Assembly: GCA_950295325.1 (NCBI GenBank)
Contig: OX485806.1
Span: 57,469,169-57,533,168, forward strand
Direction: 5' to 3'
DNA from: Polytrichum commune
Taxonomy: Eukaryota > Streptophyta > Polytrichopsida > Polytrichales > Polytrichaceae
Length of the DNA stretch: 64,000 nucleotides
Shown: positions 1-10,570 of the stretch, in pieces
Layout: each line of letters opens with the position of its first letter
Numbering within the stretch: the stretch's first letter is position 1
Translations under genes and position numbers: made by a program
The notes under the pieces: model-generated
What the model saw: only the letters and a program-made list of their open reading frames with translations
The model's database searches: none
What the model was told of the DNA's origin: nothing

Positions 1-907
1 TTTTATACCTTGAGGCTCAAATGAATGGGAGATATGTCTCATGAGTTGACAAAGAGGCAACGGACTCTTTCATGAGCCCAAAGCTCACAAGGGGGTTGGG
101 GCTTGCCGACGCGTAGAGCGGGCAAGCCCACCAAGGTGCGGTTTGCAAAAAACAAATCACATGAAGCAAAGGAGGAGGCGATGCATGTCACCTTTTAATG
201 TGGGACATTAGATTTTTGTCAAGATTTCATTCTATGTGAATTTAATGAGGTGCATGTCATTGTAAAGGTCACCTTCTTTGAAACTCACATGATAGATGTG
301 AGGCCCAAGCCGGTGTGTTTGCGGTGCATTATGATATGTCATAATGGCAAAGAGATGAAGTTCAAATTGACAAGGAGTCCTATGGTAGGAGGATCCAAGT
401 TGAATTTGATCTTAATGGACCAAATGAGAAATGGAAAACATAATGGTTGTGGTTCAATTGAAACAACTCCAAAGAACTTATGGGGAGGCTAGGAAAGATG
501 GGCCTCCCCTAAACCACTTTGGTGGGATGTTGGTGAGATACAAGGATGTATTCACCAATGTGTTGCTCAAAAGTTACCGCCAATTAGTGAAAAATAACTT
601 TGCTCAACAAGAGATTGAGTTCTTGAGGTATGTGGTGACAAAGGAAGTTGGTGGATGAACATGAAAAATGTCAAGGCAATCCAAGAGGAGAATTGGTCCT
701 TGACTCAAGAAAAAAACTTAGGTCATTTGTTGGCCTAGCCAACTACTACCACCACTTCATTCGAGGTTTTTCTAAGGTTGCTAGGACCTTAGTGAATTTG
801 TTGAAAAAATGGCTATCCCAAGAGTGGGATGAGCCTTTTCACCAAGTCTTTGGGGGAGCTTAAGACCAAGTTCTCTTCGCCACCCGTGGTCAAGTTCGCG
901 GAGCTTG
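1..907 (+). pseudogene. Ty3/gypsy element A, 5' portion (protease/RT side), truncated by window edge
   Basis: Decayed polyprotein of a Ty3/gypsy retrotransposon. The C-terminal end of reverse transcriptase is recognisable near 715-800 (GLANYYHHFIRGFSK, then a WLSQEWDEP segment leading towards RNase H). Frames are broken and stops occur between pieces. The part upstream reads towards the gag/protease side. The RT fingers and palm, with the YxDD catalytic motif, are absent: sequence jumps at about 580-615 from a DVF..KSYRQ segment straight to EFLRYVVTKEV. The reading is cut at 907/908 by another element and resumes at 3904. Family assignment rests on order and motifs that also appear in copies B and C. 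Confidence 0.8.
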
Positions 908-1254
908 TGTGAGGCCAAACCGCCCACCCTTAAGCATCCTAGTCCGGGTGAGGGAATGGGGATCACATTCATGTTCACATAACTCTTTCTTGTCAACTTG
1001 TAAGAATTCCTTACATTTCCCATCAATCATTGCACACCAATTTATTCCATGAACTGAGTACAAGCGTTGAAAAATGCTTTTCTATAGTATTTCAATCCTA
1101 ACACACCCTAAATCAATATTACGTCATAATCTAAGTAACTAACTATTCCATCATCTATTGTATCACTTTGGGCTCCCCCCCCTTATCTCACATCGGTCTA
1201 GACCTCGTTAGGCAACCACCTAATCCCCTTGAGGCCCAGCCTCTAAACCTTTAA

Positions 1255-1521
1255 GCAGCAACATTAATCCAAAACCTTAGGCCCAACAGTAATCCAGCCC
1301 TTAGGCGCAACAGTAATCCAACACCTTAGTCGCAACAGTAATCTAGCCCTTAGTCGCAACAGAAACCCAGCACCATAGTCGCAACAGTAGTCCTGCCCTT
1401 AGTCGCAACAGTAATCCAACCCTTAATCGCAACAGAAACCCAGCACCATAGTCGCAACAGTAGTCCTACCCTTAGTCGCAACAGTAATCCAGCCCTTAGG
1501 TCCAACAGTAATCCAGCCCTT
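1255..1521. repeat. Minisatellite, about 25-bp unit, first half
   Basis: Tandem degenerate copies of a unit like CCCTTAGTCGCAACAGTAAT plus CCAGC, with variants carrying GGCCC for GTCGC. The array is split by the nested LTR at 1522-3002 and continues at 3003. Small ORFs over it are by-products of the period. Confidence 0.85.
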
Positions 1522-3002
1522 TGTTGCAACCCTTGCTAGTTTTCCTTCACTTAGCTTGACCGCCTTTCCAACCTAGCAAGTGCCACGAGCGCTAACCTGC
1601 ACATCCCACGCACATGCATGGTTAGCTCCCAAAACCGCGGACCTTCAAGCTCATGGCTTGGTCACCAAACCCTCCTACACATGCATTCAGAACTCTCCCC
1701 TTAGTAGGTAGCCAATGGCTAAGGTGGACTTCCATCCATGGAAGTCCACTCTTGAGTTGATCATCGTGTTGCCAAAACAACACTACAACTACCCGGAGCA
1801 CATTGCCAAGTATGCTCCGGGGGGTCGGTCGGCTAAGCCGCCTCACCCATATAAGCCCTTACCCTCATGACTCTTAGTCCGCGTGGGTGAGAGGCGTTCT
1901 CAACGCCCGGGGCCCTCACCCATGCTAAGAGTACTTGGGCCCTCTCACCAATGGCGCCACAAGTCCCGGGTGTCACTCCGGGGTCCCCTTTGTGCCCATG
2001 GTGTTGCGGGCACTCCTCATGGAGAGGTGCGCGACACCCCTTGACAATCTTGCCAATTTTCAATTCTAGCAAAGGTTACGAGCGCTACCCATTCGCATTC
2101 CGCCATGCTAATGGTTAGCTCCTCCTACCCCGGACCATATAGTTCATAGGAGGGGAACCAACCCTCCTACTTTGCTTTTGGAACTCACCCCTTAATCGGT
2201 AACCCATTCCTAGATGTGGACTTCCATCCATGGAAGTCCAATCCCATGTTGATCATCGCGTTGCCGGAGCAACACTAAAACAACCCGAACCATACTAGGC
2301 AACTATGGCCTCACATTGGGCCAACGCCCATGGAGGCCGTGTTGTTCGGCCTCGAGTGGGTGAGGCCACACCACCTCACCCATATAAGCCTCAAGGACTC
2401 TACGCAGGGCCCTTACTCCACCGTCAACCACCCTCTTGTCTCTCTACCAAGAGTTGGGGCCAAGTGGACATTTTCCTTTTGCTGCTGGGCCTACAACCCC
2501 CCCCCCCCCCCCCAAGCAGCTTCAGACCATCATAACTTCCTTGTATGATGTCTGATCATAACAACCAACCACTCTATCGTCATCTACGCTTCACGTAGAT
2601 GCCGATGGACTCCTCATGTGACCCATTCGGGCAAGTCTTGAGGAAGTTATGCCTGTTTGAACCTTGGCAGTCCCGGGAATCACTCCCAGGCACTGCTGTA
2701 CCAGGGCGCTGTCCTGGGTCAGCGCCCCACTCAAATGACCATAACTCCTAGCTCACACCTCCTCTTGAGGCGATCTTGAGCATTCTAGAATCACCACGCC
2801 ATGAGCTACGCATAGCTCATGGCCCTGCCCTCATGCCTCGTAGTCTCCGTGGGTGGGAGGCGTTCACAACGCCCGGGGCCCTCACCCACACTAGGATCAC
2901 TTGGGCCCTCTCACCAACGGCGCCACAAGTCCCGGGTGTCACTCCCGGGTCCCCCTTGTGCCCATGGTGTTTCGGGCACTCCTCATGGAGAGGTGCGCGA
3001 CA
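1522..3002 (-). mobile_element. Composite solo LTR of the TGTCGC/GCGACA family, 5-bp target duplication CCCTT
   Basis: CCCTT lies at 1517-1521 and again at 3003-3007, so the whole 1.48 kb moved as one insertion into the minisatellite. It contains two LTR copies in antisense orientation. The first (1522-2036) is diverged and lacks roughly 450 bp of the LTR centre, joining at a short shared CC..CTTACCCTCATG context. The second (2037-3002) lacks only its outermost bases. An internal GCGCGACA at about 2029-2036 marks the junction. Native strand is taken from the primer-site and polypurine-tract context of gypsy B and C. Confidence 0.75.
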
Positions 3003-3372
3003 CCCTTAGTCGCAACAGTAACCCAGCACCTTAGTCGCAACAGTAGTCCAGCCCTTAGTCGCAACAGTAATCCCGCCCTTAGGCCCAAAAGTAATCCAGC
3101 CCTTAGTCGCAACTGTAATCCAGCCCTTAATCGCAACAGTAACCCAACACCTTAGTTGCAATAGTAGTCCAGCCCTTAGTCGCAACAGTTATCCATCCCT
3201 TAGGCCCAACAGTAATCAAGCCCTTAGTCGCAACAGTAACCCAACACCTTTGTCGCAACAGTAATCGAGCCCTTAGTCGCAACAATAATCCAACCCTTAG
3301 GCCCAACAGTAATCCAACCCTTAGTCGCAACAGTAATCCAACCCTTAGGCCCAACATTAATCCAGCAACTAA
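3003..3372. repeat. Minisatellite, about 25-bp unit, second half
   Basis: Continuation of the 1255-1521 array beyond the LTR insertion. Units read CCCTTAGTCGCAACAGTAAT plus CCAGC with variants. From 3373 to 3903 there is A/C-rich non-coding sequence with a purine-rich stretch near 3498-3562, and no gene that I can see. Confidence 0.85.
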
Positions 3373-3903
3373 TCCACAATTTGCTAGTTAATTCCACTAA
3401 GCCCCTAGCTAATCCCGCTAATTAACTTCACTAATTCCCTAAACATCCTTACTTAATTCATACATTTTCCTAGCTCTAAGAGCTCAAGAACTTCTAGAGG
3501 GGAGAGAGAGAGGAGAGGGAGAAGAAGAAGAGAGAAATAAAAGAGAAGAGGAGGAGGAGGAGAGGGCACCCAAGACCACAAGCCCCTTAACCTTCTCCTA
3601 CTTAGTAGGACCTTATCCTATCCACTAAACCTTCACCCTTTAAACCAACAAGAGCATGTTCTAATTCAAACATTTAAATCAAAGGACCTTCCTCTTGCTT
3701 CATCAACCACTTCTCACTTAATCACAACACTCCCTAATATCACTAAGGTTCTACTTACCACACAAAATAAGCTTAAAGCCTAAAACATAAACCACACCAA
3801 GCCTTAACATTTTTATACTTTTGAGGTTTCAATAACACTCCAAATGCAATTTTAAATAAATTCTAACCATAAAACAAATATGAGCACTCATTTTGGGCTC
3901 ATA

Positions 3904-5859
3904 GCTTGACAAACCTTTTGAGGTGCATACGGGGGCGAATGACTTTACTATTACAGGATGTTGATGCAAGATGGAGGGCCATTGCATATGAGAGCATGAA
4001 ACTCAGTGATTGTCAAAGAAGACAACCAACTCATGACAAATAATTTATTTGCCGTAGTGCATTGCTTTAAGATGTGGCGACATTATTTGGGGTCGCACAA
4101 AGCATAGGTCTACATGGACAATGTGTTCTAAAAGCATTTTGACATACAAACGCAAGTGAGCGCCAAGTCATGACGGTGACATGATAGTTTGGCGCTTACA
4201 AAGGTGGATTTGATCCACAAACCGGACCGTGGAAATGTGGTGCTGGATGCGCTAAGTAGACGGGAAGAGTTCCAAGCAATGAGAACGATCCAAACCTTAT
4301 GGTTAATGTGTGCCGGTGAAGGAAACTTGTGATGCAAGATACAGGAGGGGTAATTAACTACCCCGAAGCATGAAAACTTTTAGGTGAGCTTCGCAAGAGC
4401 AAGTTGCTCAAAGAGGTTAAGTTGGTGGACGGATTGTTCAAGTGTAAGCAAAGTTGGGTTTATGTGCTACAAGGCAAGTTGAGGCTATCGGTTTTGAAAG
4501 AGGAATATGATAGTCCTATTGCCGGCCATAGAGGAAAAAGAAAAAACCGCCATAGAATGGTGTCATGGACATGTACAATTGGCGGTGCAAAAATGCGGAT
4601 ATAGCCCACTTTGTGAAGGCTTGGATGAAGTGCCAAGTGAACCGAGCCTCTTACCAAAAGCAAGGCGACTTCTTGCAACCGTTGCCTATCCCGTTGGGGC
4701 CATGACATAGTATGTGCATGGACTTGATCACAAGATTGCCGGAGTCACATGGGTATGATGCCATCTTGTTGATGGTAGAGCGGTTTGCCAAGTTGGCACA
4801 CATGGTGCCGATTGTGGGAAGCGCCATCGCGTTGGAGACCGCATAGCCTTTTCTCAAAGGATGGTTGAGGCACCACGGATTGCCAAGAGTGATTGTGTGG
4901 GATCAAGATCCAAACTTCACAAGTGCATTTTCAATGCATTTCTCTAAGGAGGTCGGAATGAAACTAAGGTTTAGCACGACCTTGCATTCCCAAATGGATG
5001 GGAAAACAGAGCGTGTGAATGGAGTCTTGAAGCAAATACTTGAGGAACTTAGTGGGGGCCGACCAAAGAGATTGGGCGGACTATGTGGGTCAAGCGGAGT
5101 GTAATTGCAATTAGCCACGCACTTGGCTACCAAGGGGTGGACTTTCGTGGTGGTTTATGAAGTGAATGCGCTCCAACCTATTAACCTAGCTCTCGAAGGG
5201 GCACATTCAACACTAGAGTTCAACCAAGATGGTGAGGACTTGGCAAAGGATGGTAAACAAGTCTTGGAGATGACCAAGTTGTTGGTGGAGAAAGCCCGAA
5301 GGTGCTATGGAGTGCAAGTCAATGCCGGAAGACGCGAAGTGGAGAATGAGGTGGGCCAAAAGGTGTTGTTGAATGTGAACAACTTCACTTAGCCGGAAGG
5401 CCTCACTCCAAAGTTCATGTCCAAATATGGAGCTTCGTTTCCCATTGTGGAACAAGTGTTCAAGGACATATATAAGTTGGAATTACCGCCCGAGATCAAA
5501 GTGCATCCGACATTTCATGTCTCAACACTAAAGCCATTTAAGGAAGACACCTTGTGGCCCGATCACAACCAACTGATTCGGCCACCTCCTGACCTTTTGG
5601 AGGTCATTTGGAACATGAGGTAAGAGGGCATCCTCAAGTGTAGGAACCCCAAGTGAAAAGGAAAGATAATGTACAAAGAAGTACTTGGTGAAATGGTAGA
5701 AAGAAATCGCTTAGGTGGCGGCAAGGGACATGGTGAACGCAAAGGAATTGGTAAAGCACTTTGAATAAAACAAGGCTAGACATTCCAATAAAATGAAGCG
5801 TAGACATTGATGAGGACATCAATCTCCTTTAGTGGGGGAGAGACGCTAGTAGCACACTT
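3904..5859 (+). pseudogene. Ty3/gypsy element A, RNase H, integrase and chromodomain-like part
   Basis: Resumes the polyprotein after the 908-3903 insertion. RNase H-like sequence (AYESMKLSDCQ) is followed by the integrase zinc-binding region near 4400-4650. The integrase core has a first acidic region near 4720-4800, DQDPNF at about 4907 and the KTERVNG segment at about 5008. A GPY/F-like segment follows at about 5435-5560 (FPIVEQVF ... LELPPEIKVHPTFHVS). From 5660 to 5765 a YLVKW ... VAARDMVNA pattern, interrupted by TAG stops, resembles a chromodomain, pointing to the chromovirus branch. Several frameshifts and stops make it non-functional. The reading ends in a TAGTGGGGGAGAG purine run at 5830-5844. 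Confidence 0.8.
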
Positions 5860-6837
5860 TGTCGCAACCCTTGCTAGCCCCCCCTGACAATCTTGCCAAT
5901 TTTCAATTCTAGCAAAGGTTACGAGCGCTAACCATTCGCATTCCACCATGCTAATGGTTAGCTCCTCCTACCCCGGACCATATAGCTCATATGAGGGAAC
6001 CAACCCTCCTACTTTGCTTTCGGGACTCACCCCTTAATCAGTAACCCAATCCTAGATGTGGACTTCCATCCATGGAAGTCCAATCCCATGTTGATTATCG
6101 CGTTGCCGAAGCAACACTAAAACAACCCGAACCATACTAGGCAACTATGGCCTCACATTGGGCGAATGCCCATGGAGGCCGTGCTGTTCGGCCTCGGGTG
6201 GGTGAGGCCACACCACCTCACCCATATAAGCCTCAAGGACTCTACGCTGGGCCCTTACTCCACCGTCAACCACCCTCTTGTCTCTCTACCAAGAGTTGGG
6301 GCCAAGTAGACAATTCCCCTTAGCTGCTGGGCCTAGAAGCCCCCCAGCAGCTTCAGACCATCATACCTTCCTTGTATGATTTCTGATGCTAACAAGCAAC
6401 CCCCCCCCCCATCTTCATCTACGCTTCACGTAGATGCCGATGGACTCCTCATGTGACCCATTCGGGCAAGTCTTGAGGAAGTTATGCCTGTTTGAACCTT
6501 GGCAGTCCCAGGAATCACTCCCAGGCATTGCTGTACCAGGGCGATGTCCCGGGACAGCGCCCCACTCAAATGGCCATAAGTCCTAGCTCACACCTCCGCT
6601 TGAGGTGATCTTGAGCATTCTAAAATCACCACGCCATGAGCTACGCATAGCTCATGGCCTTACCCTCATGCTTCCTAGTCTCCGTGGGTGGGAGGCGTTC
6701 TCAACGCCCGAGGCCCTCACCCACACTAGGATCACTTGGACCCTCTCACCAACGGCGCCACAAGTCTCGGGTGTCACTCCAGGGTCCCCCTTGTACCCAT
6801 GGTGTTTCGGGCACTCCTCATGGAGAGGTGCGCGACA
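5860..6837 (-). mobile_element. Solo LTR (978 bp), target duplication CACTT
   Basis: Begins TGTCGCAACCC and ends GTGCGCGACA on the plus strand. The 5 bp CACTT occur at 5855-5859 and 6838-6842. Gypsy copy C carries the empty site at about 45980-45998 (agcacacttaacttcgagg), which confirms the boundaries. Internal palindromes are at 6060-6081 (GGACTTCCAT/ATGGAAGTCC arms), 6416-6436, 6541-6560 and 6634-6657. No primer site or internal domain adjoins, so this is a solo LTR left by recombination. Confidence 0.92.
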
Positions 6838-7567
6838 CACTTAGCGTCAAGGCTAATTACTCCACAACATGAACTTGTTCTTTGGCTTCAAGGAATAAAG
6901 TCCAAACTTTAGTGGTGCAAAGAGAAAAGTATGAGATGAGGTCCTAGTCTTGTATTTGTGCTTGGTTAATGGAAGAGGGGGAATTGATATGCCAGACTAG
7001 GTTGGGTAAGCCAAGTAATTGGGGGCCATGGCTTGGAAGGGCCTTGGATAAACCAAGAAACTTCTTAGTTGTGGGCTTGTCCGGGCGGGGGCAAGGTGAT
7101 GGCACATGCTCATAAAAGTGCTACCCGCGAGCTAACGAGAGTTGGCGCATGGGAGTTATGAACCCATGTCTTGAAAGAGCAAAGTGGGAACCGAGTCGGC
7201 GGGACTTGGCATCACCCCCGTGCGATCGAGGCATGGCTTAACAATGGAAAGTCATCTCAGAGTTGCAACCGAGACAACTTAGTGGAAGCGTTGAGGTCTC
7301 GCCTAGATGTGTCATGTTAGGCTAGTGGAGCCTAACGAGGGAGGCCCCAAAGGAAGGGCAACCCAAGTGAGTCCCAAAGTAGGTGGGTCTAGTATAGGTT
7401 AGGTCCTTGGACGAGAGATCCAAGGTCGCTAACGGACCACCTAGGAACGACACCTTTGGCACTATGCCAAATTTGAAGATGCATTGTGGAGGTCGCGCCC
7501 TAAGCTTAATACAATGCGGCGCCATAGAGGATGACAACATGAGAATTGGTGTGCCAACTACGACTAT
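6838..7567 (+). other. 3' untranslated tail of gypsy A
   Basis: Collinear with 45985-46436 plus 47409-47700 of gypsy C and, inverted, with 39296-39785 of gypsy B. It contains no convincing ORF. It stops at an LTR but lacks the polypurine tract seen in copy C at 47726-47737, so a small deletion lies near 7567. Confidence 0.7.
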
Positions 7568-8438
7568 TGTCGCGCACCTCTCCATGAGGACCACCCGAAA
7601 CACCATGGGCACAAGGGGGACCCCGGAGTGACACCTGGGACTTGTGGCGCCGTTGGTGAGAGGGCCCAAGTGATCCTAGTGTGGGCGAGGGCCCCGACGT
7701 TGGGAACGCCTCCCACCCACGGAGACTAGGATGCACAAGGGCAAGGCCATGAGCTATGCGTAGCTCATGGCGTGGTGATTCTAGAATGCTCAAGATCACC
7801 TCAAACGGAGGTGTGAGCTAAGAGTTATGGTAATTTGAGTGGGGCGCTGTCTCGGGACAGCGCCCTGGTACAGCAGTGCCTGGGAGTGATTCCTGGGACT
7901 GCCAAGGTTTGAACAGGCATAACTTCCTCAATACTTGGCAAAATGGGGCAAGTGAGGATTCCACCGGCATCTACGTGAAGCGTAGATGAAGATGGAGTGG
8001 TTGCTTGTTAGCATCAGACATCATACAAGGAAGTTATGATTGTCTGAAGCTGCTGGGGGCTTCTAGGCCCATCGGCGAAAGGTAAGTGTACACTTGGCCC
8101 CAACTCTTGGTAGAGAGACAAGAGGTTGGTTGACGGTGGGGTAGGGGCCCCACGTAGAGTCCTAGAGGCTTATATGGGTGAGGTGGTGTGGCCTCACCCA
8201 CCCGAGGCCGAACGGCACGGCCTCCATTGGCATTGGCCTAATGTGAGGCCATAGTTGCCTAGTATGGTTCGGGTTGTTGTAGTGTTGCTCCGGCAACGCG
8301 ATGATCAACATGAGATTGGACTTCAATGGATGGAAGTCCACATCTAAGGATTACCGATTAAAGGGGTGAGTCCCGAAGTAAAGCAAAGTAGGAGGGTTGG
8401 TTCCCTTCCTATGAACTATAAGGTCCGGGGTGAGAGTA
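7568..8438 (+). mobile_element. Truncated LTR (TGTCGC family), cut by the CACTA tip
   Basis: Begins TGTCGCGCACCTC in native orientation and follows the LTR consensus up to the ggtccggggt region, where it stops at 8438 next to CACTACAAG. The missing terminal third, ending GGGTTGCGACA, is not found on the other side in this window. It may be the 3' LTR of gypsy A, although the polypurine tract is absent. Confidence 0.8.
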
Positions 8439-8584
8439 CACTACAAGATAAACAAGGGTTTTTAGTACAGTGTTTTAGCAAACATGTGCTTATTGGACCA
8501 ACACTTCATGAAAAAAAGGAAATTGACATGTTTCTAGTATAAGTGTTGGAAAATAGTCATTGTGGACACATTGACGCCCCGATG

Positions 8585-8620
8585 TTGTTTATAGGACGAC
8601 TCACATCGTCCTATAAACAA
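8585..8620. repeat. Perfect 15-bp stem hairpin near the CACTA tip
   Basis: TTGTTTATAGGACGA at 8585-8599 is exactly complementary to TCGTCCTATAAACAA at 8606-8620, with a 6-nt loop. It lies about 150 bp inside the CACTA tip, where subterminal binding motifs are normally found. Confidence 0.9.
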
Positions 8621-9689
8621 TAAAATAAATTACCCAATAGATTGTGTGAATTATGGTCGGTAATTTTCAACAACTGTGTATTTTGTAACTTTTTGAATTT
8701 TAAGGAAATCAACCCGGAATTGACACCAACCTCCCCAATCAAAATGGCAGCCATGAAAACTTGCCCTTAACCAACACTTCACAATGTAACGAAGCCCATC
8801 CATAGGTACCCAATTCCCTAAGGAATTAGTTGAGCAAATAGTGCAATTGAAGAACTGCCCATGTGAAAACCCAAAACCCTACTAACGCAAATCAAATGTT
8901 GAGAACACGGTGTCAAGATTCTAGAGTGTTGTTTGCTTTGGACTTGCTCTTATAGTCATAATTTCCTCTATCTTAGAAGTGGAAAAATTGTACCATTAAA
9001 AGCTTAATCCTTTACCAAATCATTCAGGGAGAGGTGATATTTTCCCTGTCTCATGCATATTTTATTTGTTGTCCATTTGCAATACAATTTGCACAGCTCT
9101 ATTAGTCTGTAACCATCATATTAGACCTAATTTCACTTGTCTTTGCCAAGTTATACATCCACCTCCTTCACCTCAATTTACATTTTTCCAAATACGCATT
9201 TTTTTCAATCCAACAGAAACAATTTAACCTCTAATGTTGAACATTGGGTTGGTAAATAATATGCACCCACAGAATTATCCCCACTGCTTTTAGTGGGGAA
9301 GGAAGCTCAATAGTTCAGACCCACAGTATGTACGATCATCAATGGAGTTGTCAAATATTGACATAGTTTGCAGCGTCACAGGACTAGAAGCATAGCCCTT
9401 GCAACATCGTCTTTTGACAAATAAAAATCATACAGAACAAGTTTCATGCCAAATATAGAGGCCAATCAGGAAGTTGCAAAGTCAAGTGAACTTCAGAAGT
9501 TCATGTAAAGTGTGAGTGCATGTAATTGTCAGTTACAAAGCGACAGTTACTCCTTTACACAACACCCAATGCCCTTGGTCACAGCGGCTCTACCACAAGA
9601 GGCTTTTTCTGACTTGAAACTTTTTAGGCTTAGCCTCAGTCAACCTCATCCATTAACCCTACAATCTACCCTATACCCACTCGAAGTGA
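8621..9689. other. Non-coding CACTA interior, no gene seen
   Basis: AT-rich sequence without a convincing ORF, splice-bounded exon or tandem repeat. A 63-codon ORF at 9512-9703 resembles nothing I recognise and is probably chance. Confidence 0.6.
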
Positions 9690-9933
9690 GTCCCCGCCAG
9701 TGATCGGGGAGATTTTTGGGCATAATCGGTTGAGATCCTACTGTTTGCTAGTCCAACCGGTTGTTTGTTGACATCCTTCGGTTTTCCTTTATTAAATTGG
9801 GGTATATACTATAAATTCCTCTAGAATGATCGGTAATTTTCCTGCAGTCTTGAACCTCAACCAGTTATTTCTCAAACTCAACCGGTTCATTTGTAACTAA
9901 CTGCCGGTTCTCCCCGATCATTGGTCCCCGCCA
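9690..9933. mobile_element. Small MITE-like element with TGATCGGGGAGA inverted ends
   Basis: TGATCGGGGAGA at 9701-9712 pairs with TCTCCCCGATCA at 9909-9920. Just outside, GTCCCCGCCA occurs at 9690-9699 and 9924-9933 as a candidate 10-bp target duplication. The interior has several accggttg-like words and no ORF. A 9-11 bp duplication would fit a Mutator-type MITE. Confidence 0.6.
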
Positions 9934-9981
9934 TTTATCTATTCCAAGTTCAAGACATAGCCAATTAAGTCCAATTCCCCC

Positions 9982-10281
9982 GGGAAACTGAAGTATGTGA
10001 GCATAGCTCAGAGAGCGGAGAGCGGAGATTGGAGAGCGGAGATTTTCAAATTTGTTGGGTAATTATAGGAGAAGTCGTGCCTATTTCCGTGGATTTTAGT
10101 GATAGTTTGTCTTCAATTTGTCGGAAAGGCACCCCATTCCCGTGTAAATAAGAACCGAACTTTGTTCGGTGAACCAACCGAACCTATAAGCGTGGAAGAT
10201 AGTGTTTGTTATCAAACATCTTATAGTCTAGGTTTCGAATACGTTTATATTAAATTAGGGCTTACGTCATCAATTGAAGCT
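9982..10281 (+). repeat. MULE copy 1 left terminal inverted repeat
   Basis: About 300 bp that align nearly base for base, inverted, with 57333-57613 of MULE copy 2, from GGGAAACTG through the GAGCGGAGAGCGGAGA run, CCTATTTCCGTGG, ATTAAATTAGGG and CAATTGAA. It is closer to that end than to the right end of its own element. A 61-codon ORF (10099-10284) inside it is not credible. Between 10282 and 10570 there is only the 3' flank of the cargo gene. Confidence 0.85.
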
Positions 10282-10570
10282 TAACACAAACATTAAAGCG
10301 GTATGGAATGTGGCCAAGAGTTAAAGTTGAACACAAACATTCAAACCATTCAAAGTCACTCACAACCTTACCATCTCTCAAGTACAACTGAAGAAGACAA
10401 CCTTCAAAGTATATTCAACCTGTCCACCCGAACCTATCTAGAGAATTGAAATCAAACACTAACGAACTTCAATGAGGGATTGAATAAGGTTTGCAAAAGC
10501 CACATAAAAATTCAAGAAATAAACTTATAAAGTAAAATCAATACAAACAAAATGGAGGTCCGAGGCGTAG

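Larger units (their letters stand above)
908..3903 (+). mobile_element. LTR-type insertion (TGTGAGGCC...GGGCTCATA) into gypsy A, 5-bp target duplication
   Basis: The host gypsy sequence is interrupted exactly between two copies of GCTTG (903-907 and 3904-3908). Joining the outer ends restores the same sequence seen uninterrupted in gypsy B (about 41940-41990, minus strand). The insertion begins TGTGAGGCC and ends GGGCTCATA, an imperfect inverted pair in which the end looks like a mutated GGGCTCACA. Its start resembles sequence at 59587. No coding region of its own is visible, so it reads as a solo LTR enlarged by a minisatellite and a nested LTR. The strand is nominal. Confidence 0.72.

Noticed and set aside
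2776-3155. Recurring ORFs of the MALPSCLLVSVGGRR type, seen in every LTR copy
   Set aside because: They follow the LTR on either strand, have no conserved start or frame, and are translations of palindromic LTR sequence.
10099-10284. 61-codon ORF as a gene
   Set aside because: Lies wholly in the MULE terminal repeat.
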